From Closterium sp. Naga37s-1 (lineage: Eukaryota > Streptophyta > Zygnematophyceae > Desmidiales > Closteriaceae): 64,000 nucleotides of DNA. Below, in pieces: positions 45,101 through 58,708 of this stretch (its first letter is position 1; every line of letters begins with the position of its first letter). Both the position numbers and the translations under genes were made by a program. The notes under the pieces are model-generated. The model saw nothing but the letters and a program-made list of their open reading frames with translations. It did not search any database and was not told the origin of the DNA. The DNA lies in the NCBI GenBank assembly GCA_947471745.1, contig CANJKZ010000467.1, positions 496,001 through 560,000 on the forward strand, in the 5' to 3' direction.

Positions 45101-47764
45101 GAGTAGGTGCTTTACTTACTCGTGTGGTTGGTAGGGTACTAAGTGTAAATGCGTTGCTTACCCGTGTGGTTGGTACTAAGAGTAAGTGCATTCCTTACCC
45201 GTGTGGTTGGTACTAAAAGTAAGTGCGTTACTTATCCGTCTGGTTGGTACTAAGAGTAAGTGCGTTACTTACCCGTGTGGTTTCGTGCGTTACCTACCCG
45301 TTTTGTTGGTACTAACAGTGCGTTACTTACCCGTGTAGTTGGTAGTAATAGTAAGTGCGTTACTTACTTGTGTGGTTGGTACTAATAGTAAGTGCGTTCC
45401 TTACCCATGTAGTTGGAACTAAGAGCAAAAGCGTCACTTACCCGTGTGGTTGGTACTAAGAGTAAGTGCGTTACTTACCCGTTTGGTTGGTACTTAGAGT
45501 ACGTGCGTTACTTACTTGGTGGTCAGTACTATGAATAAGTGCCTTACTTACCCGTGTGGTTGGTACTAAGCGTAAGTACGTTACTTACTCGTGTGGTTGG
45601 CGTGGTACTAAGTGTAAGTGTGTTGCCTACCCGTGTGGTTGGTAATAAGAGTAAGTGCGATACTTACCCGTTTGGTTGGTACTATGAGTAAGTGCGTTAC
45701 TTACCCGTGTGGTTGGTACTAAGAGATAGTGCGTTAATTACCCATGTGGCTGGTCCGAACAATAAGTACATTACTTACCCGTGTAGTTGGTACTAATACT
45801 ACATGCGTTACTTGCCTATGTGGTTGGGACTAAGAGTAAGTGCGTTACTTACCCGTGTGGTTGGTGTTATAGGAGTGTACGTTAGTTACCCGTGTGGTTG
45901 GTACTAAGAGTAAGTGCGTTACTTACCCTTATGGTCGGTATTGATTGTATGTGCGATACTAACCATGTGGTTGGTACTAACTGTAGGTGAACTACTTACC
46001 CGTGTGGTTGGTACTAAGTACAAGTGCGTTACTTACCCGTGTGTTTGGTACTAAGACTAAACGCGTTACTTACCCGTGTGGTGCGTACTAAGAGTAAGTG
46101 CATTACTTACCCGTGTGGTTGGTACTAAGTGTAAGTGCGTTACTTACCTTGTGGTTGGTACAAAGAGTAAGTGCGTTACTTACCCGTGTGGTTCGTACTT
46201 AGAGTAAGTGCGTTACTTACCCATGTGGTTCGTACTAGAAGTGCGTGCGTTACTTACCCGTGTGGTTGGTACTAAGAGTAAGTGCGTTACTTACTCGTGT
46301 GGTTGGTACTTCGAGTACGTGCGTTACTTACTTGGTGGTCAGTACTATGAATAAGTGCCTTACTTACCCGTGTGGTTGGTACGAAGCGTAAGTACGTTAC
46401 TTACTCGTGTGGTTGGTATGGTATTGAGAGTAAGTGTGTTGCCTACCCGTGTGGTTGGTACTAAGAGTATGTGCGTTGCTTACCCGTTTGGTTGGTACTA
46501 AGAGTAAGTGCGTTACTTACCCGTGTGGTTGGAACTAAGAGTAAGTGCGTTACTTATCCGTGTGGTTGGTACTAACAGAAAGTGCATTAACTACCCGTGT
46601 GGTTGGTACTTTAGGTATGTGCGTTACTTACCCGTGTTGTTGGTACTAAGAGTAAGTGCGTTACTTACCCGTGTGGTTGGTACTAAGACTAAGTGCGTTA
46701 CTTACTCGTGTGGTTGGTACTTACAGTAAGTGCATTACTTACCCGTGGGATTGGTACTAAGAGTAGGTGCGTTACTTACCCGTATGCTTCGTACTAAAAG
46801 ATAATGCGTTACTACCCATGTGGTTGGTACTAACAGTAAGTGCATTACTTACCCGTGTGGTTAAACTATAGGTATGTGCCTTACTTACCCATATGGTTGG
46901 TACTAACCGTAAGTGCGTTACTTTCCCGTGTGGTTTGTACTAAGAGTTAGTGCGTTACTTACTGTGTGGTTCGTACTAAGAGTAGGTGCGTTACTTACCC
47001 GTGTGGTTGGTACGAAAAGTAAGTGCGTTAGTTACCCGTGTGGTTGGTACTAAGAGTAAGTGTGTTACTTACCCTTATGGTCGGTATTGATTGTATGTGC
47101 GATACTAACCATGTGGTTGGTACTATCTGTAGGTGCATTTCTTACCCGTGTGGTTGGTACTAAGTACAAGTGCGTTACTTACCCGTATGCTTGGTACTAA
47201 GAGTAAACGCGTTACTTACTCGTGTGGTTCGTACTAAGAGTAAGTGCATTACTTACCCGTATGGTTGGTACTAAGTGTAAGTGCGTTACTTACCCGTGTG
47301 GTTGGTACTAAGAGTAAGCGCGTTACTAACCCGTCTGGTTCGTACTAAGCGTAAGTGCGTTACTTACCCGTGTGGTTGGTATTATAGGTATGTACGTTAC
47401 TTACCCGTGTGGTAGGTACTAAGCGTAAGTGCGTTACGTACCCGTGTGGTTGGTACTAAGTGTACGTGCGTTACTTACTCCTGTGGTTGGTACTTACAGT
47501 AAGTGCGTTACTTACCCGTGTGGTTGGTACTGTGCGTAAGTGCGTTACTTACCCGTGTGGTTGGTACGAAAAGTAGGTGCATTACTTAACCATGAGGTTG
47601 GTACTAAGAGTAAGTGCGATACTTACCGATGTAGTTGGTACTAACCGTAAGTACGTTTTTTACCTGTGTGGTTCGTACTAAGAGTAAGAGCGTTACTTAC
47701 CCGTATGGTTCATACTAGAAGTGCGTGCGTTACTTATCTGTGTGGTTGGTACTCAGAGAAAGTG
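42103..47764 (+). repeat. 37-bp satellite array, plus orientation, about 153 units
   Basis: This continues the array interrupted at 34485. About 630 bp at 43930-44560 are near-identical to 33856-34485. A block marked by CGTTCCTTACCCATGTAG recurs at 42656, 44591 and 45395 (spacings 1935 and 804). This shows local segmental duplications on top of the 37-bp unit. No gene. Confidence 0.95.
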
Positions 47765-50700
47765 TAAGTACATACTCTTAGTACCAACTACATGGATAAG
47801 TAACGCACTTACTCTTAGTACCAACCACACGGGTAAGTAACGCACTTCTTCTTAGTATTAACCACACGGATAAGTAACGCACTTACTCTTAGTACCAACA
47901 ACACAGGTAAGTATCGCACTTACCCTTAGTACCAACCACATCGGTAAGTGACGCACTTACACTTAGTACCAACCACATAGGTAATTTACGCATTTCTCTT
48001 AGTACCAACCACACGGGTAAGAAATGCACTTTCTCTTAGTACCAACCATAGGAGTAAGTAACGCACGTAATGCTAATAACAACACGGGTAAGTAATGCAT
48101 TTACTCTTAGTACCAACCACACGGGTAAGTAATGCACATACACTTAGTACCAACCATAAGGGTAAGTAATACACTTACTCTTAGTACCAACCATACGGGT
48201 ACGTAACGCACTTACTCATAGTATCAATCACACGGGTAAGTAACCCACTCACTCTTTGTACCAACCACATCGGTAAGTAAAGCACTTACACTTTGTACCA
48301 ACCACATGGGTAAGTAACGCACTTACTCTTAGTACCAACCACACGGATAAGTAACGCACTTACTGTTAGTACCAACCACATGGATAAGTAACGCACTTAC
48401 TCTTAGTACGAACCACATGGGTAAGTAACACACTTATTCTTAGCACGACCCACTCGGAAAAGTAACGCACTTACTATTGATACCAACCACATGGGTAAGT
48501 AACGCACTTACTGTTAGTACCAACCACACGGACAAATAATGCACCTACTCTTAGTACCAACCACATGGGTAAGTAACGCACTTACTGTTAGTACCAACCA
48601 CACAGATAAGTAACGTACTTACACTTAGTACCAACCACATGGTTAAGTAACGCATATACTCTTAGTAACATAAGTGTAATTAACACACTTACTCCTAATA
48701 CCAACCACACGGGCAAGTAACGCATTTACTCTTAGTACCAACCACACGGGAAAGTAACGCACATACACTTAGTATTCACCATAAGGGTAAGTAATACACA
48801 TCCTGTTAGAACCAACCACACTGGTAAGTAACGCACTTACTGTTAGTACCAACGACATGGATTCCCTTATTACCAACCACACGAGTACGTAACGCACTTA
48901 CACTTTTTATCAACCACACGGGTAAGTAACACATTTACTCTTAGTACCAACTATACAGGTAAGTAACGCACTCACTCTTAGTACCAACCACATGGGTAAG
49001 AAACGTATTTACACTTAGTTCCAACCACACGAGTAAGTAACGCACTTACTGTTAGTACCAAGCACGCGGGTAAGTAACGCACATTCTCTTAGTACCAACC
49101 ACACAGGTAAGTAACGCACTTACTGTTAGTACCAACTACATGGATAAGTAACGCACATACTCTTAGTAACCAACCACACGGGTAAGTAACGCACTTCTTC
49201 TTAGTATCAACCACATGGGTAAGTAACGCACACACTCCTAGTACCAACCATAAGGGTGATTAACACACTTACTCCTAATACCAACCACATGGGCAAGTAA
49301 CGCATTTACTCTTAGTAACAACCACACGGGAAAGTAGCACACATACACTTAGCATTGACTATAAGGGTAAGTAATACACTTCCTGTTAGTACCAACCACA
49401 CTGGAAAGTAACGCACTTTCCCTTAGTACCAACCACACGGGAAAGTAACGCACATACACTTAGTATTGACCATAAGGGTAGGTAATAACCTTCCAGTTAA
49501 TACCAACCACACAGGTAAGTACGCACTTACCCTTAGTACCAACCACACGGGTAAGTAACGCACTTACACTTAGTATCAACCACACGGGTAAGTAACGCAT
49601 TTACCGTTAGTAACAACCACATGGGTAAGCATCGCCCTTACACTTAGTACCAACCACACGGGTAAGTAATGCACTTGGACTTAGTACCAACCACACGGGA
49701 AAGTAACGCACATACACTTAGTATTGACCATAAGGGTAGGTAATAACCTTCCAGTTAATACCAACCACACAGGTAAGTACGCACTTACCCTTAGTACCAA
49801 CCACACGGGTAAGTAACGCACTTACACTTAGTATCAACCACACGGGTAAGTAACGCACTTACCGTTAGTAACAACCACATGGGTAAGCATCGCCCTTACA
49901 CTTAGTACCAACCACACGGGTAAGTAATGCACTTGGACTTAGTACCAACCACACGGGTGAGTAACGCACTTGGACTTAGTACCAACCACACGGGAGAAAT
50001 GTACCTACTCTCAGTACCAACCATAAGGGTAAGCAACGAACTGACTTACCAACCTTACGGGTAAGTAACGCACATACTATTAGTACCAAACACACGGGTA
50101 CGTATCGCAATTACTCTTAGCACCAACCATACAGGTAGGTAATGCACTTACACCTAGTACCAATCACACGGGTAAGCAACGCGCTTACTCATACTATGAA
50201 CCATACAGGTAAGTAACGCACTTACTCTTAGTACCAACCACACAAGTAAGTAACATACTTACTCTTAGTACCAACCACACGGTTAAGTAACGAACTTACG
50301 GTTAGTACCAACCACACAGGTAAGTAACGCACTTACCCTTACACATAGTACGAACCACACGGGTAAGCAACGCCCTTACACATAGTACGAACCACACGGG
50401 TGAGTAACGCACTTAGACTTAGTACCGACCACACGGGCAGGAAACGTACCTACTCTCAGAACCAACCATAAGGGTAAGCAACGCACTTACTCTTAGAACC
50501 AACCATACGGGTAAGTAACACACATACTTTTAGTACCAAATACATGGGTACGTAACGCAATTACTCTTAGTACCAACCACACGAGCAAGAAATGTACCTA
50601 CTTTAAGTACCAACCATAAGGGTAAGCAACGCTCTTACTCTTAGTACCAACCATATGGGTAACTAGCGCGCAAACTGTTCGTACCAAACACACGGGTGCG

Positions 50701-53218
50701 GAACGCAATTACTCTTAGTACCAAACACACAGGTAAGTAACGCACTTACACTTAGCACCAACCACACGAGTAAGCAACGCACTTACTCGTACTATGAATT
50801 ACACAGGTAAATAACGCACTTACTCTTAGTACCAACCACACAGGTAAATAACGCACTTACTCTTAGTACGAACCACACGGATAAGTAACGCACTTACTCT
50901 TAGTACCGACCACACAAGAAAGTAACGAACTTATTGTTAGTACCAACCATACAGGTAAGTAACGCACTTACCATTAGTAACAACCACGCGGGTAGGCAAC
51001 GCCCTTACACTTAGTACCAACCACACGGGTAAGAAGCGCACTTACTTTTAGTACCAACCACACGGGTGAATAACGCCCTTAGACTTAGTACCAACCACAC
51101 GGGTAAGAAATGTACCTACTCCCAGTACCAACCATAAGGGTAAGCAACGAACTTACTCTTAGTACCAACCGTACGGATAAGTCATGCACTTACTGTTAGT
51201 ACCAGCCATATGAGTAAGAAACGCACTTACTCTTAGTACCAACCACGCGGGTTAGTAACGCACTTACTCTTAGTACAAGTATGTAACGCACTTACTATTC
51301 GTACCAACCACACTAGTAAGTAACCCACTTACACTTAGTACCAACCACACGGGTTAGTAGCGCACTTACACATAGTACCAACCATACACATAAGCAACGC
51401 ACTTACTCTTACTACGAACCATACGGGTAAGTAACTCACTTACTTTTTAGTAAAACCACACGGGTAAGTAACGCATGTACTGTTAGTACCAACCACATGG
51501 GTAAGTAACCCTCCCAATCTTAGTACCTACCATATGGGTAAGTAACGCACTTACACTTAGTACCAACAACACGGGTAAGTACCTCACTTATTGTTTGTAC
51601 CAACCACACGAATAACTAACGCACTTACTCTTAGTACCAACCATATAGCTAAGTAACGCACTTACTCTTAGTACCAACCACATGGGTAAGTACCGCATTT
51701 ACTCTTAGTACCAACCAGACGGGTAAGTAACGCACTTCCACTTAGTACCAACCATACAGGTAAGTAACGTACTTACACAAAGTAACAACCAGGCGGATAA
51801 GTAACGCACTTACTCTTAGTACCAAACACACGGGTAAGTAATGCACTTACTCTTAGTAACAACCACATGGGTAAGCAACGCCCTTACACTTAGTGCCATC
51901 CACACGGGTAAGTAACGCACGTACTTTCAGTACCAAACACATGGGTGAGTAACGCACTTAGACTTCGTACCAACTACACGGGCAAGAAACATACCTACTT
52001 TCAGTACCAACCATAAGGGTAAGCAACGCACTTACTCTTAGTACCAACCATACGGATAAGTAACGCACATACTCTTAGTACCAAACACACGGGTACATAA
52101 AGCAATTACTCTTAGTACCAACCACACAGGTAAGTAACGCACTTACGCTTAGTACCAACGATACGAGTAACCAACGCATTAACCCTTACTATGAACCACA
52201 CAGGTAAATAACGCACTTACTCTTAGTGCAACCACAAGGGTAACGCACTTACTATTTGTACCAACCACACTTGTAAGTAACGCACTTACTCTTAGTACCA
52301 ACCACACAGGTAAGTAACGAACTTACTGTTAGTGTCAACCATACAGGTAAGTAACGCACTTATCCTTAGTAACAACCACACGGGTAAGCAACGCCCTTAC
52401 AGTTAGTACCAACCACACGGGTAAGTAACGCACTTATTTTTAGTACCAACCATACGGGTGAGTAACGCCCTTAGACTTAGTACAAATTACACGGGTAAGA
52501 AACGTACCTACTCTCAGTACCAACCATAAGGGTAAGCAGCGCATTTACTCTTAGTACCAACCATACGGGTAAGGTACGCACATACTCTTAGTACCAAACA
52601 CACAGGTACGTAACGCAATTACTCTTAGTACCAACCACACGGGTAAGCAACAATGAACCACACAGGTGAATAACGCACCTACTCTTAGTACAACCACAAG
52701 GGTAAGTAACGCACTTACTCTTAGTATCAACCACACGGGTAAATAATGCACTTACTCTTAGTACGAACCACACGGGTAAGTAACGCACTTACTGTTAGTA
52801 CCAACCACAGAGGTAAGTAACGCACTTACCTTTAGTAACACCACACAAGTAAGCAACGCCCTTACACTTAGTACACCACACGAGTAAGTAACACAAATAC
52901 TTTTATTACCAACCTTACGGGTGAGTAACGCACTTACACTTAGTACCAACCACACGGGCAAGAAACGTACCTACTCTCAGTACCGACCACTAGGGTAAGC
53001 AACGCACTTACTCTGATTACCAACAACACGGGTAAGTAACGTTACACTTAGCACCAACCACACGGGTAATTACCGCAGTTACACTTGATACCAACAATAA
53101 GAGTAAGTAACGCACTTACTCCAAATACCACCCGCACGGGCAAGTAACGTATTTACTCTTGGTCCCAACTACACGGGAAACTAACGCACATACACTTAGT
53201 ACTGATCATAAGGGTAAG
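47765..53218 (-). repeat. 37-bp satellite array, minus orientation, about 147 units
   Basis: At about 47765 the unit flips. Upstream the plus strand reads GGTTGGTACT; from here it reads AGTACCAACC, AAGTAACGCACTTACTCTTAG. Block duplications also occur here (49420-49660 versus about 49684-49930). Many units are more diverged or shortened than on the left side. No gene. Confidence 0.95.
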
Positions 53219-54226
53219 TGCGAAGATAACACTATATAACGGGAGCTAGACTACGGGGAAGGCACGGGGTAGGAGTGATCGTAGCGTTCCTTAGTTGTTT
53301 GCTTGTGTTCTCTCTACTTGCGCATTCACGGGGGAGATTGGCAAGAGTTTCACTATAATTTTTTTACAACAATGGTAGCAACAGTGTTGGCAAGCAAGAA
53401 TACATCAGATGCTAGCAAGCATGCAGGTCGACTGCCAGCGCAGCACGGTCGACCGTGTTCCAGCACTGCAAGGTCGACCGCGGTCCAGCAGTGGAAAGTC
53501 GCGGTCTGCCAACGCTGCACGTCGACGGCGTGCCAACGCTGCAGCAAGGCGGCTGTACAGCATTGCATCCGCACGATAGCAGCGCACCCACTTCGCAAGT
53601 GCTCGCAGTTGATTGGCGTGCTGTGCCTCGTCACCCGCACAGCTTAGACACCAAATCGTCCACGTGCTGTTGACTGCACCTGATCAGCCACGTCGACCTC
53701 GGGATACCACCACCGAGGTCGGCTTCGCCAGAACCACTTGGGCGGCTGTCGTGCACCTCCGCAGGACCCCGTCGCCCGGGTAACCTGGTCGACCGGGCAA
53801 CCACGTCGACCAGCTGCTCCTCCTCGTGCCCGTCGACCGCCCAGGTCGACGACCAACACTGGTCGACCACACCCCTGGTCGACCAACTCCAGGTCGACCA
53901 GCCCAGATGTCAGCCGACAACACCACGTCGCCTTCACCAGGCTGGCGTCACAAAGTCGACGCCCTCCTAGATCGACCACCCAAGTCGACCTCACGAAGTC
54001 GGCGCCCTTCCAAAATCGGCTCCCCTCCCAGGCTGACGTCTCCCATCGTCGACCACCGGGTTGAAGTTGTCCGCCGGCGTCCCAAAGTCGGCGGCATCGC
54101 AGGTCGACCAGCTCACCTAAGTCGCCGTCGCCCACTGCTGCAGGTCGGCTGCACCTCCCACACACCCGACCACGAAGTCGGCTCCGCCCAAGCGAGGACG
54201 GGGCCAACACACAACTCCCGTTGACA
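53219..54226 (-). mobile_element. CopB solo LTR, 1008 bp
   Basis: It is the reverse complement of the CopB LTR at 5846-6926. The plus strand starts TGCGAAGATAAC and ends CCCGTTGACA. It is flanked by a perfect TSD, GTAAG (53214-53218 and 54227-54231), within satellite. There is no internal region, so it probably arose by LTR-LTR recombination after a full insertion. It also defines the ends of the CopB LTR. The open frames inside are not genes. Confidence 0.88.
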
Positions 54227-54421
54227 GTAAGTAGCACAGTTACTCTTAGTACCAACCACATGGATAAGTAACGCACTAACTGTTTATACCAACCACACAG
54301 GTAAGTAACGCACTTACCCTTAGTACCAATCATACGGGTAAGTAATGCACTTACTCTTAATACGAACCACACGGATAAGTAACGCACTTACTATTAGTAC
54401 GAACCACACAAACGCATTTAC
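54227..54421 (-). repeat. 37-bp satellite between two solo LTRs, about 5 units
   Basis: These are minus-orientation satellite units (ACTCTTAGTACCAACCACAT) left between the CopB and CopC solo LTRs. Confidence 0.9.
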
Positions 54422-55466
54422 TGTTGGGTGCAAATTCACTTTGCACGACACCCTCCCCTCTGATTGTCGAGTATGCGTGTGCGAATGCATATGCGTGTGA
54501 ATGGAATGTTCGTGTGTCTGTTTGTTTTTCACAAGATTTTCTTGATGCATTTGCAGGTACTCGCGCAATGTGCACTTCGGCACAACATTGTACGCGTTAT
54601 GAACAGTGCAAGCAGAAAGGACAAGCTCGCGAAGGAACCCAAGATGGAATCTTTGCAGTTTGCTTCATTTGAATGCGCAGATTCAAGTTCTATCCAACTC
54701 GGAATTGTACTGTTTTGTTTCGTAAACTATAGTGTAGCAGGGCATGCACTATAGGGGTACAAATAGGTGAAGGTTGGATGTTGTTTCTCTGTATCTGCAT
54801 GCTACAGGGTCAGGGGAAACGAGGGGAATCACAATTTGGCTGGTTGGGCAAGGACCTGAACCTGAACCTGGTTGTTGTTTTTTTCAGGTTGGAAAAACAG
54901 AACCAGAGGTTGTTTACCAACCTACCACCTGCTGTTTTGTCCAGCCAGGTTGGTTCTGTTGTTTGGATTTATTTGGGATCCTCCCTGGTTGGTCCCAGGT
55001 TGATTCCCAAGATCCTTGGTAGCAAAAGCTATTTATTCCTTCTCTGTTTGTGCTCTGAATATAGTCAAATTAAATTATGCGAATTCCTTCCTTGCCGGAA
55101 TTTCGTATCTACGCGGTTCGACGGCTGAATGCTACCGAGTCAACGCTAGTACGCTAGCATTACGACGCTAGGGACACGCTGTCCAATTCGTAACTCTGCA
55201 ATGGCTGAACTTTAAGAGTGAGCTTCGATATAGAAAATTCTCAGCTTAATCCGATCGACGGTCTGCATGACACGCTGCGCAACATTCAAGGTACTCTTGC
55301 TGTTTTGAATTAGTCCCTCTTGATCCCTCTCTCGACAAACTCGGATCCGAGGATAGGGGCGGGTCTTGTACCAAGCACCCAAGGACCCTTGGAGGTGACC
55401 CCGAGGAGAGGTTTTAAGTTTAATAACGTCTTGATAGTTTCAGTTTATTAGGCCCTTACACCAATA
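54422..55466 (+). mobile_element. CopC solo LTR, 1045 bp
   Basis: It starts TGTTGGGTGCAAATTCAC and ends CCCTTACACCAATA, with no internal region. The flanks TTTAC (54417-54421) and CTTAC (55467-55471) match at four of five bases, consistent with a slightly decayed TSD. This is the longest and probably most complete CopC LTR in the window. It contains the segments that are differently deleted in the LTRs at 20811-21753 and 26147-26932. It lies in plus orientation within minus-orientation satellite. Confidence 0.8.
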
Positions 55467-58400
55467 CTTACCCTTAGTACCAACCATATGGGTAAGTAAC
55501 GAACTTACTGTTAGTACCAACCACATAGGTAAGTAACGCACTTACCCTTAGTAACAACCACACGGGTAAGCAACGCCCTTACACTTAGTACCAACAACAC
55601 GGTAAGTAACGCACTTGCTTTTAGTACCAACCACACGGGTGAGTAGCGCACTTAGACTTAGTACCAACCACACGGGCAAGAAACGTACCTACTCTCCGTA
55701 CCAACCATAAGGGTAACCAACGCACTTTCACTTTGTACCAACCACACGGGTAAGTAACGCACATATTATTAGTACTAACCACGTTGGTAAGTAACGCACA
55801 TACTCTCAGTACGAACCACACGGGTAGGTAACGCACTTACTCTTAGTACCAACCACACAGGTAAGTAACGAACTTTTGTTAGTACCAACCAGACAGGTAA
55901 GAAACGCAGTTACCCTTAGTAACAACCACACGGTAAGTAACGCACTTATTTCTTGTACCAACCACACGAGTGAGTAACGCACTTAGACTTAGTACCAACC
56001 ATACGTGCAAGAACCGTACATACTGTCAGTAGCGACCATAAGGAGCAACGCACTTACACTTAGTACCAACCATACGGGTAAGTAACGCACATACTCTTAG
56101 TACCAAACAGACGGGTACGTAACGCAATCACTCCTAGTACCAACCACACAGGTAATTAACGCACTTACACTTAGTACCAACCACATGCAAAGCAACGCAC
56201 TTACTCTTACTATGAACCACAGAGGTAAGTTATGCACTTACTCTTAGTACAACCACAAGGGTAAGTAACACACTTACTCTTAGTATCAACCCGTTGGTAA
56301 GTGACGCACTTAGTCTTACTACCAACCACATAGGTAAGTAACGCACTTACTCTTAGTACCAACCACACGGGTAAGTAAAACACTTACTCTTAATACCAAC
56401 CATTAAGGTAGTGACGCACTTACTCCTAATACCAACCACACGGGCAAGTAACACATTTAATCTTAGTACCAACTACACGGGTAAGTAACTTACTCACTGT
56501 TAGTACCAACCATACAGGTAAGTAACGCACTTATTTTTTGTATCAACCACACAGGTAAGAAACGCGCTCACTCTTCGTACCAACCACACGGGTACGTAAG
56601 TCACTTCCACTTAGTACGAACCACACGGGTATGTAACGCACTTACTTTTAGTACCAACCATACGGGAAAATGACACACTTACTGTTAGTACCAACCACAT
56701 TGGTAAGTAACGCACTTATTCTTAGTACCAACCACACAGGTAAGTAACGCACTCACTCTTCGTACCAACAACACGGGTAAGTAACGCACTTGCACTTTGT
56801 ACCAACCACACGGGTAAGTAACGCACTTACTCTTAGTACCAACCACACACGTAAGTAACGCACTTACAATTCGTACCAAGCAGACAGGTAATTAACGCAC
56901 TTATTCTTAGTACAACCACATGGTTAAGTAACGCAGTTATTCTTAGTACCAACCATACGAGTAAATAACGCACTTACACTTAGTACCAACCACGCACGTA
57001 AGCAACGCACTTACTCTTACAACGAACCACATGGGTAAGTAACGCACGTACTGTTAGTACCAACTAGATGGGTAAGTAACGCACTTACTCCTAGTACAAA
57101 CCACACTGGTAAGCAACGCACTTACTCTTAGTACCAACCATACGGGTAAGTAACGCACTTACTGTTACTACCAATCACATGGATAAGTGACGCACTTATT
57201 CTTAGCACCAACCAGACGAGTAAGTAACGCATTTACTCTTAGTACCAACCACAAGGGTAAGTAATGCACTTACTCTTAATACCAACCATTAAGGTAGTGA
57301 CGCACTTACTCCTAATATCAACCACACTGGCAAGTAACACATTTATTCTTAGTACCAACCACACGGGACAGTAACGCCCATACACTAAGTACTGACCATA
57401 AGGGTAAGTAACACACTTACTCTTAGTACCAACCACACGGGTAAGTAACTCATTTACTGTTTGTACCAACCATACAGGTAAGTAACACACTTACTCTTAG
57501 TATCAACCACACGGGTAAGTAACGCGCTCACTCTTCGTACCAACTACACGGGTAACTTACGCACCTACTCTTAGTACCAAACACACGGGTAAGCACTTCC
57601 ACTTAGTACGAACCACACGAGTAAGTAACGCACTTACCCATAGTACCAACCACACGAGTAAGTAACGCACTTACTCATAGTACCAACCACACGAGTAAGT
57701 AACGCACTTACTCATAGTTCCAACAACACGGGTAAGTAACGCACATACTCTTAGTACCAACCACATGGATAAGTAACGCACTTACACTTAGTACCAACCA
57801 CACACTTACTCTTACTACGAATCACATGGGAAAATAACGCACTTGCTGTTAGTACCAACCGCATGGGTAAAAAACGCACTTACTCTTAGTACCAACCACA
57901 CGGGTAAGTAACGCACATACTCTTAGTACCAACCACAGTAAGGAACGCACTTTCTATTCGTACCAACCAGTCGGGTAAGTAACGCACTTACTCTTAGTAC
58001 AACCATATGGATAAGTAACGCACTAACACTTAGTACCAACCACACACGTAAGCAACGCACTTACTCTTAGTACGAATCACATGGGAAAGTAACGCACGTC
58101 TGTTAGTACCAACCACATTGGCAAGTAACGCACTTACTCCTATTATGAACCACACTGGTAAGTAACGCACATACTTAGTGCCAACCATACGCGTAAGTAA
58201 CGCATTTACTATTAGTATAACCACAAGAAAAAAGTAAAGCACTTACATTTAGTACCAACCACACGGGTAAGCAACGCATTGACTCATAGTACGAAAAATA
58301 CGGGCAAGTAACGCACTTACTCTTAGTACAACCACACTGGTAAGAAACGCACTTATTCTTAGTACCAACCACACGAGTAACTAACGCACTTACTCTTAGT

Positions 58401-58570
58401 ACCAACCACACGAGTAAGTAACGCACTTACTCTTAGTAGAAACCACACGGGTAAGTAACGCACTTACTTATAGTACCAACCACACGAGTATGTAACGCAT
58501 TCACTCTTCGTACCAACCACACGGGTAAGTATCGCACTTGCACTTTGTACCAACCACACGGGTAAGTAAC
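55467..58570 (-). repeat. 37-bp satellite array, minus orientation, about 84 units
   Basis: This is the last satellite stretch. It ends at GGTAAGTAAC, directly against a CopA LTR. Blocks such as ACTCTTCGTACCAAC and ACCATTAAGGTAGTGACGC recur (56396 and 57285), indicating further block duplications. No gene. Confidence 0.95.
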
Positions 58571-58708
58571 TGTCAAACATCATACATGTTTATATTGTGT
58601 AGGCTATAGTGGGTTTAGCCTTAGAGAGTACAACATTGCTAGGGTTTCCTATTTGTATCACCCTGCTGCCTAGTTCATTTCATTCTCGTTCACTTCTAGA
58701 TTCTAACA
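58571..58708 (+). repeat. 5' LTR of CopA copy at the window end
   Basis: This 138-bp LTR has TG...CA ends. It shares TGTAGGCTATAGTGGG and GTACAAC...AGGGTTTC...ATTTGTA with the LTR at 34486-34617. The 3' LTR lies beyond 64000, so the TSD (GTAAC expected) cannot be checked. Confidence 0.85.

Noticed and set aside
28597..58426. Many 60-92 aa open frames (Tyr/Leu/Val/Cys-rich, ending in PCGWY-like words) across the satellite
   Set aside because: They are translations of the 37-bp repeat. Since 37 is 1 mod 3, the same peptide recurs through all frames every 111 bases. There is no start context, no conservation beyond the repeat, and random stops occur.
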